A stretch of DNA of 64,000 bases, taken from positions 37,419,040-37,483,039 of the forward strand of contig JAPXFY010000022.1 of the NCBI GenBank assembly GCA_030674185.1, given 5' to 3'. The notes beneath the pieces were generated by a model. The model did no database searches and had not been told where the DNA came from. It worked only from the letters and a program-made list of their open reading frames with translations. Positions 1 through 10,256 of the stretch are shown in pieces. The position numbers and the translations under genes were made by a program. Origin of the DNA: Monoplex corrugatus. Lineage: Eukaryota > Mollusca > Gastropoda > Littorinimorpha > Ranellidae. The stretch's first letter is position 1. Every line of letters begins with the position of its first letter.

Positions 1-475
1 TAGGTTGGTTTGTTTATTGATTGGTTGGCTAGTTGGTTAGTTGGTTTATTTCTGTGTGGTGTGGGTGGTTATTTTGTATATTGGTTGGTTGGCTGGTTTA
101 TTCATTGACTGGATGGATAGTTTACATGTTTATTGGTTGGTTAGTGGGTACGTTGGTTGGTTTATGGTTGGCTGGTTGGTTAATTGATTTAATGATTGAT
201 TGGTTGGTTGATTGCTTTGTTGGTTGCTTGCTTGTTTGCTAGGTTGAGTTGTTGGTTAGTTTCTGTCTTACTCAAAGCCATAATTGATTGATTGGTTGAT
301 TGATTGACTGATTGATTGACAAGTGGGTGGGTGGGTCTGTTGACAGACAGACAGAATGAATGAATGAATGAATGGCTGACTGACTGACGGACTGATTGAT
401 AGATTGGTCTATTTCCGTTCCCCCATTCCCTCATAGACTCAAGATCTGATATCTCGTATTCAATCCCAGCCCGCA
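1..475. repeat. Degenerate TTGG/TGAT-rich simple repeat
   Basis: Imperfect tandem TTGGTTGG motifs pass into TGATTGAT and GAATGAAT motifs. The long open frames on both strands here come from short-period repetition and are not credible proteins. Confidence 0.85.
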
Positions 476-715
476 ACGTTTAAATTAAAACTGGCCTGTT
501 CGCAGCCCTTCTTAATGTTTCCATCATTTTGGTATTTCAGCTTAGTGTTTCACATGTCCATACCAGTCCCCTTCTCCCGTTCTCCATGTCAAAACCTTGC
601 CAGCATACAGTTTTGCACAGGCTCAGGGAGTCTGCCAGATAATTGCCCGCAGGTTTTGCTGGAGCGCATATGGAATGAGTCTGGGTGCGATGAATTCCTC
701 TTGAACAGACTCTAA
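425..715 (+). repeat. Dispersed repeat family R2, copy 1
   Basis: Contains blocks such as GACTCAAGATCTGA, TTAATGTTTCCATCAT, CACAGGCTCAGGGAGTCTGC and a TGAATTCCTCTTGAACA-like end. They recur in the same order near 21225, 31996 and 39470. The class is unknown; no coding signal is seen. It is probably an old non-coding transposon or SINE. Confidence 0.6.
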
Positions 716-1090
716 ACTCCGAACGTTAAACTCCATTATCTTTTTTGTTTGTATGTTTGTTTGTTTTTTGTTGTTGTTTTTTTTCAAATTTATCACCTGT
801 CATTTACCTGTCGGCATCACCGGGTTCAGTGTTGGCCGCTGTACACAGCCACTGTCCTCCAAATGGCGCTGTTGACTTTTGTGGACAACTTCTTGAATAT
901 TAAGGCCACTGATGTTGATTATGTTCAAATTTGTCCAGGGCTATTTTTCGATGGGTTACCCTGATGGACCTGAACAAATTGGAGGTGGCGGAAACAGAGA
1001 GTCCAGAGTCACCACTGGCATTGCTTAGAGGTATCAAGTTTGGTACGGAGACGTACCATGATCTGTGCCGTAGACTGTGCAGGTAAAGTA
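716..1090. other. Unassigned sequence between repeats
   Basis: Non-repetitive sequence in which I see no convincing exon. The stretch around 880-1080 is somewhat exon-like in composition but matches no family I recognise. Confidence 0.4.
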
Positions 1091-1093
1091 TAA

Positions 1094-1127
1094 GTTTGTG
1101 TGTGTGTGTGTTTCTGTGTGTGTGTGT

Positions 1128-1206
<79 letters not shown>

Positions 1207-1279
1207 AGTGTGTGTGTGTGAGTGTGTGTGAGTGTGAGTGTGTGTGTGTACGTGTGAGTGTGTGTGTGTTTGGAGGGTG

Positions 1280-1349
<70 letters not shown>

Positions 1350-1360
1350 TGTGTGAACAG
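1094..1360. repeat. (GT)n microsatellite
   Basis: Long near-perfect GT dinucleotide tract with short GA and TA interruptions, in two blocks separated by TTTGGAGGGTGTTT. Confidence 0.97.
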
Positions 1361-1399
1361 CTTTTGTGTTAACCAAAACATAAATGGTGCATGATGCTT

Positions 1400-1563
1400 A
1401 TAAAGATGGTGATGGAGATGATGATGGTAGTGATGATGATGGTGATGGTGGTGGTGGTGGTGGTGGCGGCGACGATGATGGTGATGGTGGTGGTGGTGAT
1501 GATGATGATGATGGTGGTGGCGATGATGATGATGATGATGGTAGTGATGATGATGATGATGTG
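1400..1563. repeat. (GAT/GGT)n trinucleotide repeat
   Basis: Triplet repeat mixing GAT and GGT. It gives Asp/Gly, Met/Val or Ser/Pro low-complexity frames, none of them credible as a gene. Confidence 0.95.
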
Positions 1564-1596
1564 TGTGTATACTGAAATGAGTGTTTGTGTATGTCT

Positions 1597-1599
<3 letters not shown>

Positions 1600-1669
<70 letters not shown>

Positions 1670-1730
1670 AAATTATGTCCACACAGTTTTGTCACAGGCG
1701 TACGTGCATATGCGTGCACAGACACAAACA

Positions 1731-1820
<90 letters not shown>

Positions 1821-1821
1821 A

Positions 1822-1852
<31 letters not shown>

Positions 1853-1870
1853 AGTGACACACGCACACAG
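1600..1870. repeat. (GT)n followed by (CA)n, an inverted microsatellite pair
   Basis: A (GT)n tract at about 1600-1665 is followed 70 bp later by (CA)n at about 1733-1870 on the same strand, so the two tracts are reverse complements and could pair as a hairpin. Confidence 0.95.
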
Positions 1871-2324
1871 TCTATATATCTATTTTTCTCTCACTTACAC
1901 ACACACGCGCGCGCGTACACACGCACACATCTTCATCTGGTCTATATTAAATAATCTCCTTTGGAAAGAAAATAAAGGAGATTGAAAGGGGAAAGAAAAA
2001 AAATTTCTACAAATCAGATTTAAAACAAAAAAGCAGAAAAATTGTACGTAGATAGATAAATAAATGTTCAAATAACCAGTTATTCAAATATGAAAAAATA
2101 CCGTAAAAAAGAAACGTACAAAAAGAAATTTTTTTCAGTCTGGCGATGATGATGTTGATGACGAAATAATAACAATGTAAGTGCTGACAACGATGACGAA
2201 TGACAATGATGACAACAGTGATAACAATGACAACGATCAAGGACTGACAACATTGATGGCGGGGACAGTTACGTTGTAAATGACAGTAATGACGATGATG
2301 ATGATGGTGTCACCAGCTATGCAG
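1871..2324. other. AT-rich intron upstream of the first visible KY-like exon
   Basis: AT-rich with degenerate GATGAC repeats. The frame of the next exon stays open back to 2231, but the sequence before 2325 is GAT-repeat-like and matches no KY residues. I therefore take it as intron ending in the acceptor TATGCAG. A second acceptor, ending at 2316, is possible. Confidence 0.5.
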
Positions 2325-3277
2325 GCCTGCACTGTGAGGTGGTAGAAGGCTTCTCCAAGGGCGCTGGTTACAAGCCAGGGATGAAGCTGGAAGGAAGCCG
2401 CTTCCGAAACTCCTGGACTGCCGTCTGCATCGACGGCTCCTGGTGCTTCCTCAACTGCAACTGGGGAGCCAGACATGTGCGAGGAGGCCAAGACAGCAGC
2501 AGCAACAACAACAGCAACAACAACAAGAACAGCACTCATCACCACCACCATCATCACGACCACCACCACCATCGCGGTGGACACAACCGACGCCGTCGCG
2601 GCAGCTGCGCGAAAGAAAATTTGGACTGCAGCGTCAAAGGGGGAGGAGGTTCGTTGTCTCGGGAAGGGTCCAGGGAGTGTGAGGATGGGGGGATCCCGGT
2701 GTTTTCCGGCCGAGCCCGGCGAGGCAGCGAAGGGGCGCCGATCCCGGAGCACAGCAGGGTCATTGTAACCACCACGGCTGAGTCGTGCGTGGACTCGAAA
2801 CACATCGTGGACAACACTCAGGAGAACGACCACAGCCTCCTACGGCTGGGCCGGGACAAGGACTCCCCACTCCGGCAGCTCATCCGATACGCCTCCGCGG
2901 ACCTCCTCACCCTCCGCAACGGCGACCGGAGCTCCACAGTCTCTGGGACGTCTTCCACTTCCGGTCAAAGCTCAGACAGGACTTCCACAGGCAGCACCAC
3001 CACCACCAGTTCCATGGGCACGGGAACTCAAAGCGACTCCAGCGGTTCCAATAACGGGTCAGACAATACGTCAGGCTCTCAAGGATCCTCGTGCGCGGGC
3101 TGTCGGAAAAGGACTATAAGCTTTGGGGAAGGGTGTAAAGAAGAGAATGAGGATGATGGTGGAGGAGAAGGAGCAAACAAGGAGCACGAGTTCCAGTACA
3201 AGTGTGACGAGTTCTACTTCATGACAGACCCTGAGGACCACATCTTTCAGCATTATCCAGACGACCCTGAATGGCAG
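2325..3277 (+). CDS. KY: KY/hillarin-like protein, internal exon with the end of the transglutaminase-like domain
   Basis: First visible exon of a kyphoscoliosis-peptidase/hillarin-like gene. It encodes GLHCEVVEGFSKGAGYKPG, then NSWTAVCIDGSW and NWGARHV, which are landmarks of the transglutaminase-like fold in KY proteins. KY proteins are known as muscle and cytoskeleton-associated factors. In the family the second block normally carries the catalytic His just before a Trp, followed by Asp; here I read NSW and LNCNWG, so both appear replaced by Asn. The nucleophile Cys would lie in an upstream exon outside the window. After NWGARHV comes a low-complexity insert of about 240 residues (2480-3202) containing a His run and rich in Ser, Asn, Gly and Thr. 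The family sequence then resumes with DEFYFMTDPEDHIFQHYPDD. The exon ends at CAG|GTAAGG in phase 0. The 5' boundary (AG at 2323-2324) is inferred. Confidence 0.85.
2480..3202 (+). other. Low-complexity insert within the KY-like protein
   Basis: About 240 codons between the conserved NWGARHV and CDEFYF blocks, in frame with both. Composition runs Asn/Ser, then a His run broken by one Asp, then Arg/Gly, then Ser/Thr/Gly. The DNA is CAG/CAA-, CAC- and GGC-rich but not a simple microsatellite throughout. It is probably a disordered linker. A retained intron is unlikely, because the frame is open for the whole length and no GT-AG pair is needed. Confidence 0.7.
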
Positions 3278-3700
3278 GTAAGGCTCAGAATCAAGTTCTT
3301 CATTCTTTTGTTTGCATTTCATATGTCATATTCAGGAATTTTTAATTTTTGTTTTGTTTTTCTACTGAGAGGGAGCTGCTTTATTCAAAATTCACTTTCA
3401 GTTTCAATTTCTCAAAATGATGTCTCCGCGCTCGGAATGAAATCTATATGCACTAACGTCACAAATGCCATGTGATGGAGAAGATCCAGAATGATCACGG
3501 CACAAGCCGTAAGCCTGCACATAAACCCACGAGCTGGCCAGGTCCTGAGGCCCTACCTAGATAGTTCTATTACCCTGGCGGCGTAGGGGAGTGAGGTGGC
3601 AGAGACCTCAACTTTTCTCGGGGCCAGCACCACGAGGGCGGCGCCTATCACCCCATCCCTTCTTCCTCGCTTCGAATTCATATTCATATTCACATTTTTT
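3278..3700. other. KY-like intron, 5' part with possible SINE-like segment
   Basis: Begins with the donor GTAAGG. From about 3490 to 3690 the sequence is GC-rich and ends in TTCATATTCATATTC, resembling the tail of a short interspersed element. I saw no second copy in the window, so the class is open. Confidence 0.4.
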
Positions 3701-3790
3701 CTTACCAAGACTTCAGAAAGGCAAGAAGGCTAATTGGTCTTGAAGGGGAAGAACTGGGAAATCAACTGATCTCTGCTGTATAAGAATCAT
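3698..3790 (+). repeat. Dispersed repeat R4, partial copy
   Basis: The blocks GACTTCAGAAAGG, AAGAAGGCTAATTGG and CTGGGAAATCAAC recur in the same order at 58970-59025. Non-coding and of unknown class. Confidence 0.6.
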
Positions 3791-4014
3791 TTGTTAGTCT
3801 CTGGACAGAAGGTGATACGTAGTCGTCCATTTTTGTACATGGCTTAAGGAGTCATGTGATGATGATGCTCTTCTCACTGTAACTGATATTAAATCATCTT
3901 CCTGGCCTCTTCTTTTTGCTGGCTCATCCACCATGTGGTTTCCTGGTGTTCCACAGTGGGAAGGGATCCACCATGGTACGAGTGGACTTTTATAGACAAA
4001 ACCAGAAGAAGATT

Positions 4015-4535
4015 AGCATAGAGGTAAGAGTTCAAGTCTTCCAGTTTGACAGCGTAGAGATAGAGAGTTCAAGTCTTCCAGTTTGACAGCGTAGAGATAA
4101 AGAGTTCATGTCTTCCAGTTTGACAGCGTAGAGATAGAGAGTTCAAGTCTTCCAGTTTGACAGCGTAGAGATAGAGAGTTCAAGTCTTCCAGTTTGACAG
4201 CGTAGAGGTAAGAGTTCAAGTCTTCCAGTTTGACAGCGTAGAGATAAAGAGTTCATGTCTTCCAGTTTGTTAGCGTAGAGATAAAGAGTTCCAAGTTTTC
4301 CAGTTTGTTAGCGTAGAGATAGAGAGTTCAAGTCTTCCAGTTTGACAGCGTAGAGGTAAGAGTTCAGGTCTTCCAGTTTGACAGCGTAGAGATAAAGAGT
4401 TCGTGTCTTCCAGTTTGTTAGCGTAAAGGTAAGAGTTCGTGTCTTCCAGTTTGTTAGCGTAAAGGTAAGAGTTCAAGTCTTCCAGTTTGTTAGCGTAGAG
4501 GTAAGAGTTCAAGTCTTCCAGTATGACAGTGCAGG
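4015..4535. repeat. 37-bp minisatellite, about 14 copies
   Basis: Tandem units of about 35-38 bp containing GTTCAAGTCTTCCAGTTTG and GCGTAGAGATAGA. Variation between AGAGATAG and AGAGGTAAG makes some units 1-2 bp shorter. Confidence 0.95.
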
Positions 4536-4705
4536 TTTGGTTCAACAAAAACTTTCTGTGTGCTACCTCCACGTCCACCCATCAGACCCTGTTCCAGGTT
4601 GGGGAAGATAAAACAACAAGGGACAGGAGATGGGCATCACCTTCATAACACTGACCCTGAGAAAACTTGAGGTCTCTACCACCTCTGTCACACGTAATGA
4701 ATATA

Positions 4706-5467
4706 TGTAGGTGACTGGCAGTGTCTTGCAGTTTATGCAGGTTCGTGAAGATCTAGCAGTCAATCGTTCTTCTCAGAGACAAGATACACCAGTCCAGGTT
4801 AAACGAAAATGATCCTTTATTTGAAGAACGAATGAAACACAACAGGAACTGGGTAAAAACTTCACACATCCAATGCGCCACTCCTAGTTTGCAGAATTAT
4901 TCTTCTTCAGCCCTCAAATCTACACACAGCAACTCCACGAATCTACAGCAACTTCTCTATCTCTGACAGCAGGCTTACACATCAACTCTTCCAATCGCTC
5001 TCTCTCTACCCACAGTCACGCTTTATTTATAACATCATGGAAAGTTCCACAATATTCTCGGCTTTTCCCTAGATTTTCAGCCAATCATAGCCACATTCTC
5101 GAACCTTCCTTTCTAGAATATTCTGTAGTTCTAGCCAATCACTGTACAGATTAAATGTGTTTACAATTTCCGGAACCTTCTCGAAAGATCTAAGGTATTC
5201 TACGTTTTTCTTGTCATTTCTAGATTGTTCCGAAGCATTCTACACATTTCTATACAGCGAAAACAAACTAAAACATATATTTTCAGTGTTAGCATAAACC
5301 AAAACAAATATTCTCGATTCATTATTGAGCGAATCACAAACTAATCTTCAAGGGCGAACAGCCAAGAGAGCTGAATCTACAGACACATTTTGACGTCACA
5401 CTTCTTTTATCGACATTGCACTTTCACATTGAGTTTCTGTTTTCTCTCTTTTTTTTTAAACATAACA
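4706..5467 (-). mobile_element. Ty3/gypsy 3' LTR (element on minus strand)
   Basis: A direct repeat of about 760 bp, almost identical to 6316-7095. Both copies start TGTAGG and end TAACA on the + strand, giving TG...CA ends. Just inside, at 5470-5480, the minus strand reads as an A/G-rich tract (AAGAGGGGGG), which fits a polypurine tract next to a 3' LTR. No 5-bp target-site duplication is visible outside the pair. Confidence 0.85.
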
Positions 5468-5598
5468 TAACCCCCCTCTTAATGAAATTTTACCAAATTT
5501 CTCAAAATTCTTTACATTAAAAAAATGAAAACAATCTAATACGGGAAAACCAACATACAATTATTTTCTGTCCAAACATTTATCCCAGTTCATCTGCA

Positions 5599-6303
5599 TC
5601 ACATTCTGCTGAGATAGTCTGCAGCATGGTTGTCTGTACCTTTCACATACTCCACCTTCATATCAAAGTTCTGAAGGTACATTGCCCATCGCATAACTCT
5701 GTTATTGACAAATTTGGCAGAGTCCAAAAACGATAAAGGTTTATGGTCAGTGCGCAACACAAAGCGAACCCCTTGGAGAAACAGTTCAAACTTACGCACA
5801 GCCCACACGATGGCAAGGCACTCTTTCTCCATGGTGGCATACTTCCACTCTGCTCTGGACAACTTCTTACAGGCATATGAAACAGGAAACAGCTTCCCTT
5901 CATGTTCTTGCATGAGCACTGCACCAATACCGTCGTCAGAAGCATCAGCACTAAGCACAAAAGTCTTTGGGGGATCAGGTAACCATAGCACTGGCTCTCT
6001 TGACAGGAACTCCTTGACGGTGCTGAAGGCCCGATCTTGTGCTGCTCTCCACTCCAGCTGGTTGGGTTGTCCCTTGCGCAGAAGGTCTGACAGTGGTGTT
6101 GTCACAGTTGCAAAGTGGGGCATGTATTCCCTGTAGAACCCCACCAAACCAAGAAAGGATCTCAGCTGCTTCTTGGTCTGGGGGCGAGGTGCTTGCACAG
6201 TTTTCTTGACGTTGTCCTCAAGGACCCCTTTCACTCCTTCCTGGAGGCGATGTCCAATGAAGTCAACATAAACTGCAAGACATTGCCAGTCACCTACATA
6301 CAT
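5599..6303 (-). pseudogene. Ty3/gypsy pol fragment: end of reverse transcriptase plus RNase H
   Basis: An open frame of 234 codons encodes the RT thumb/connection (QLRSFLGLVGFYR) and then RNase H (VLSADASDDGIGAVL, YATMEKECLAIVWAVRKFE, LRTDHKPLSFL, HAADYLSRM), typical of Ty3/gypsy polyproteins. Gag, protease, most of the RT including its catalytic motif, and the integrase are missing. The first dozen codons are translated from an inverted LTR fragment fused to the remnant. Only about 130 bp separate the stop from the 3' LTR, so this is an internally deleted, non-autonomous copy. Confidence 0.9.
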
Positions 6304-6315
6304 TCATTACGTGTA

Positions 6316-7095
6316 TGTAGGTGACTGGCAGTGTCTTGCAGTTTATGCAGGTTCGTGAAGATCTAGCAGTCGATCGTTCTTCTCAGAGACAAGATACACC
6401 AGTCCAGGTTAAACGAAAATGATCCTTTATTTGAAGAACGAATGAAACACAACAGGAACTGGGTAAAAACTTCACACATCCGATGCACCACTCTTAGTTT
6501 GCAGAATTATTATTCTTCGGCCCTCAAATCTACACACAGCAACTCCACGAATCTACAGCAGCTTCTCTATCTCTGACAGCAGGCTTACACATCAACTCTT
6601 CCAATCACTCTCTCTCTCTCTCTCTCTCTCTCTACCCACAGTCACGCTTTATTTATAATATCATGGAAAGTTCCACAATATTCTCGGCTTTTCCCTAGAT
6701 TTTCAGCCAATCATAGCCACATTCTCGAACCTTCCTTTCTAGAATATTCTGTAGTTCTAGCCAATCACTGTACAAATTAAATTTGTTTACAATTTCCGGA
6801 ACCTTCTCGAAAGATCTAAGGTATTCTACGTTTTTCTTGTCATTTCTAGATTGTTCCGAAGCATTCTACACATTTCTATACAGCGAAATCAAACTTAAAC
6901 ATATATATTTTCAGTGTTAGCATAAACCAAAACAAATATTCTCGATTCATTATTGAGCGAATCACAAACTAATCTTCAAGGGCGAACAGCCAAGAGAGCT
7001 GAATCTACAGACACATTTTGACGTCACACTTCTTTTATCGACATTGCACTTTCACATTGAGTTTCTGTTTTCTCTCTTTGTTTTTAAATGTAACA
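6316..7095 (-). mobile_element. Ty3/gypsy 5' LTR (element on minus strand)
   Basis: Pairs with 4706-5467. It differs mainly by a (CT)n expansion near 6608-6634 and scattered substitutions. The first ~30 bp are mirrored by an inverted copy at about 6272-6302, giving a hairpin at the internal junction. No primer-binding site is recognisable there, consistent with rearrangement. Confidence 0.85.
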
Positions 7096-7389
7096 ACCTC
7101 ATTCCCCTGCAAGCTCAGGTTATGAGACAACCTTTACTAATTTGTTTCGTTCACATCCTTAAGAATTGGATTTTGTTCTCGTACAGAATCTTTCTTTCTC
7201 CCATGTTCCCCATACTTTTTTGGTTCGGCGTAATGTTTCTGTGAAAGGTTCGTCTTTCATTTGTGTTGTTTAAGCCAGACTGAGTTCTGTCAAGTAAATG
7301 ATCTTTCTCTAATTGTTCACCCCGCGTTCTCCATATTTTTGGTTCGTCACAATGTTTCTCTCAAAGGCTCCCACTTTCATTTGTGTGAC

Positions 7390-7720
7390 TGTCAGCATTC
7401 AAGCAAACAGGAACCAGAAAAAAAACGAAAAAAGATTCAGAACGCGTATTTAATACAACCAGACAAGACAGGCCCCAAATTTTCAGCCAGCTGGCCTTTG
7501 TCAAGCGTAAATGTAAAATCACAAACGAACAAACACCAAATACAGAAATTAGGAGAAAAAGACTGAAACTTCCCTGCTGCTTCGTCCAGTGAGGAGATGG
7601 AGTTGTTAAGGCAGATCATTTATGTGTGTGAGAAAATGACACTGGACGAAACAGCAGGGAAGTTTCAGTCTTTTTCTCCTAATTTTTGTATTTGGTGTTC
7701 GTGTGTTTGTGATTCCATTG
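7390..7720. mobile_element. Foldback element family FB1, copy 1
   Basis: Long inverted repeat. The left arm has CAAACAGGAACCAGAAAA, ACGCGTATTTAATACAACC and GGCCTTTGTCAAGCG; the right arm carries the reverse complement of the inner part (AGTTTCAGTCTTTTTCTCC). No coding capacity. Related copies lie near 9723, 13985, 17650, 26035, 27811 and 44895. Confidence 0.8.
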
Positions 7721-7899
7721 GAAAGTCTGATTATGTGTATTGTGCAGTGAGTCCAAATGGGTTTGGAGAATGCCATTATGCAACAACGATTTATGGTAAT
7801 TGTTGTTCTTGTCATTACAAGAGAGACAACCCTGCTGCACCTGTCTCTCAGCTGAGGACCTGGATTTATTCTTGTTTGTTGATCATTGTTGCTCATCTC

Positions 7900-8885
7900 A
7901 CCTTGCTCACATGTTTTTCCTTGTGAATGTTTCATGCTCACATGTTTTTCCTTGTGAATGTTTCATGCTCACATGTTTTTCCTTGTGAATGTTTCATGCT
8001 CACATGTTTTTCCTTGTGAATGTTTCATGCTCACATGTTTTTCCTTGTGAATGTTTCATGCTCACATGTTTTTCCTTGTGAATGTTTCATGCTCACATGT
8101 TTTTCCTTCTGAATGTTTCATGCTCACATGTTTTTCCTTGTGAATGTTTCATGCTCACATGTTTTTCCTTGTGAATGTTTCATGCTCACATGTTTTTTCC
8201 TTCTGAATGTTTCATGCTCACATGTTTTTCCTTCTGAATGTTTCATGCTCACATGTTTTTCCTTCTGAATGTTTCATGCTCACATGTTTTTCCTTCTGAA
8301 TGTTCATGCTCACATGTTTTTCCTTCTGAATGTTTCATGCTCACATGTTTTTCCTTCTGGATGTTTCATGCTCACATGTTTTTCTTTCTGAATGTTTCAT
8401 GCTCACATGTTTTTCCTTGTGAATGTTTCATGCTCACATGTTTTTCCTTGTGAATGTTTCATGCTCACATGTTTTTCCTTCTGAATGTTTCATGCTCACA
8501 TGTTTTTCCTTCTGAATGTTTCATGCTCACATGTTTTTCCTTCTGAATGTTTCATGCTCACATGTTTTTCTTTCTGAATGTTTCATGCTCACATGTTTTT
8601 CCTTGTGAATGTTTCATGCTCACATGTTTTTCCTTCTGAATGTTTCATGCTCACATGTTTTTCCTTGTGAATGTTTCATGCTCACATGTTTTTCCTTGTG
8701 AATGTTTCATGCTCACATGTTTTTCCTTGTGAATGTTTCATGCTCACATGTTTTTCCTTCTGAATGTTTCATGCTCACATGTTTTTCCTTCTGAATGTTT
8801 CATGCTCACATGTTTTTCCTTCTGAATGTTTCATGCTCACATGTTTTTCCTTCTGAATGTTTCATGCTGATATGCTTATCCTGAA
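7900..8885. repeat. 31-bp minisatellite, about 31 copies
   Basis: Tandem unit of about 31 bp built on CATGCTCACATGTTTTTCC and TTCTGAATGTTT. A GTGAATG/CTGAATG variant alternates in blocks. The array ends about 12 bp before the acceptor of the next KY-like exon. Confidence 0.97.
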
Positions 8886-8897
8886 TGTTTCCCCCAG

Positions 8898-9655
8898 TTG
8901 CTGGAGTGTCCCATTACGTTGTCCGAGTTCATCAATCTGCCCGTCCTCAAGTCCCCGTTCTTCAACTATGGACTGAAGTTGGCCACGCATTACGACTGTA
9001 AGCAGGTCACCGAATCTGGCGTCATCAACATCACTCTGCGCATCCCCCACCTGCTGGGCTTCGGCTACACTCTGGAGCCCAAGGACAAGCGCATGAACCC
9101 CTACATCCTGGAGGGCCGGGTCATGCTGAGGATCGTGGGCCACAAAGCCATCTTCACCGTGGCGCCTCCCAAGCGGGGACGTTTCTACTTCACCATTTTC
9201 GCCAAGGACGACTGGCTGTCAGAGTCGCTGCAGAGCGCGTGCGCTTTTCAGATCCGTTGTAAGGAAGGGCGGGATGCGTTACGAAGCCCGTACCCAAAAG
9301 TGTCATTCTTCGGGCCCACGCCCAGCGCTGGGAGCTACGGGTTGTTGCCACAGACTCACATCGACCCCGTGGTGGCCTATTCCTACGACGACATCAATTT
9401 TCACTTCCAGCTGCCTCGACACGTCCGCCTGTCCTACTCTCTGCAGTTCCACGGCCAGGCTCCGGATGCTGTGGACGCGGACTTCCAGCGTTACGTGTTC
9501 TTAAGACAGAGGGACGACAACTCCATCTCCTTCCTTGTGCGCTGTCCCCATGTGGGCAAGTACGTGTTCGCGCTGTACGGCAGTCGGGTGGACTCCCCAG
9601 AGGACGCTTGTGGGAACACTAACTCGGCGGTGGTGCCTTACGAGTGCTTGTTCAG
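8898..9655 (+). CDS. KY: KY/hillarin-like protein, middle exon
   Basis: Follows directly in frame: the acceptor CCCCCAG precedes TTG CTG GAG (LLECPITLSEFINLPVLKS), joining phase 0 to the previous exon's DDPEWQ. KY proteins have the equivalent junction (an acidic PDD..WQLL motif). The 252 codons cover the region after the catalytic domain, ending the first immunoglobulin-like module (RIVGHKAIFTVAPPKRGRF) and entering the second (RLSYSLQFHG, FLVRCPHVGKYVFALYG). The donor is CAG|GTTAGT, leaving a two-base codon remainder that the next exon completes. Codon use is GC-rich, in contrast to the AT-rich flanks. No stops or frameshifts. Confidence 0.93.
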
Positions 9656-9722
9656 GTTAGTGGAATTGGCTTGTGGTTTTTTTTTATTTCAGTTTTTTTT
9701 CGTTTTGTTTTGTTTGTTCAAT

Positions 9723-9875
9723 ATACGAACCAGAAAAAAACACGAAAAAATAAGAACGCGTATTTAATACAAGACAAAACAGGTGCCTGTCTTGTCTTGT
9801 TGTATTAAGTACGCGTTCTTATTCTTTTTTCATGTTTTTTTCTGGTTCCTGTTTGTTTGAACGCGGGCACTCACA
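9723..9875. mobile_element. Foldback FB1, short hairpin copy
   Basis: Two arms of about 65 bp (CCAGAAAAAAACACG... and its reverse complement ending TTCTGGTTCCTG) are almost directly joined at AGGTGCCTGT. This is the outer part of FB1 without its interior. Confidence 0.8.
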
Positions 9876-9903
9876 CTTGTTTTGGATATTATTTCAGTAT
9901 AGT

Positions 9904-10125
9904 TATGCCTCAAATCAGTTCCATGGTCAAGATGAACGATATTGTTTTCATCATTTCCTTTTTGTTGCCCGAAATCTTCTTTTCCAGAGTTGTCCCATCA
10001 GACCATTGTTCATTTCTTTTATTTTTGAACAGTGGGGAAAAATTTAGATTGTGCTTTGGTGATTCTGGTCCTGTTTGTCATGGAGACCCATCTGTGTGAG
10101 ACAGCCCCACTCAGAATATATGTTG
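9904..10125 (+). repeat. Left copy of a ~220-bp direct duplication
   Basis: TATGCCTCAAATCAGTT through GACAGCCCCACTCAGAATA reappears at 11128-11345 with roughly 85-90% identity by eye. The two copies flank the RTE LINE fragment. A further partial copy (GTGGTCCTGTTTGGCATGGA) is at about 10155-10190. Confidence 0.8.
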
Positions 10126-10256
10126 GGGGTGGGTGGCTGTGTTCACAGTCTGTGATTGTGGTCCTGTTTGGCATGGACACCCATCTCTTTCCAAAATATC
10201 AAAAGAGGAGTCAGGCAAAGTTGTGTTTTGTCACCAGATCTTTTTTTTCATTTTAC

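Noticed and set aside
900..1990. His/Thr- and Cys/Val-rich open frames
   Set aside because: They come from CA/GT dinucleotide repeats. The same holds for frames near 19700, 23300, 32800, 40600, 41500 and 42200.
2231..2324. Extending the KY-like exon upstream in the open frame
   Set aside because: The frame is open to 2231, but it reads an Asp run from GAT repeats with no KY similarity, and an acceptor lies at 2323-2324.
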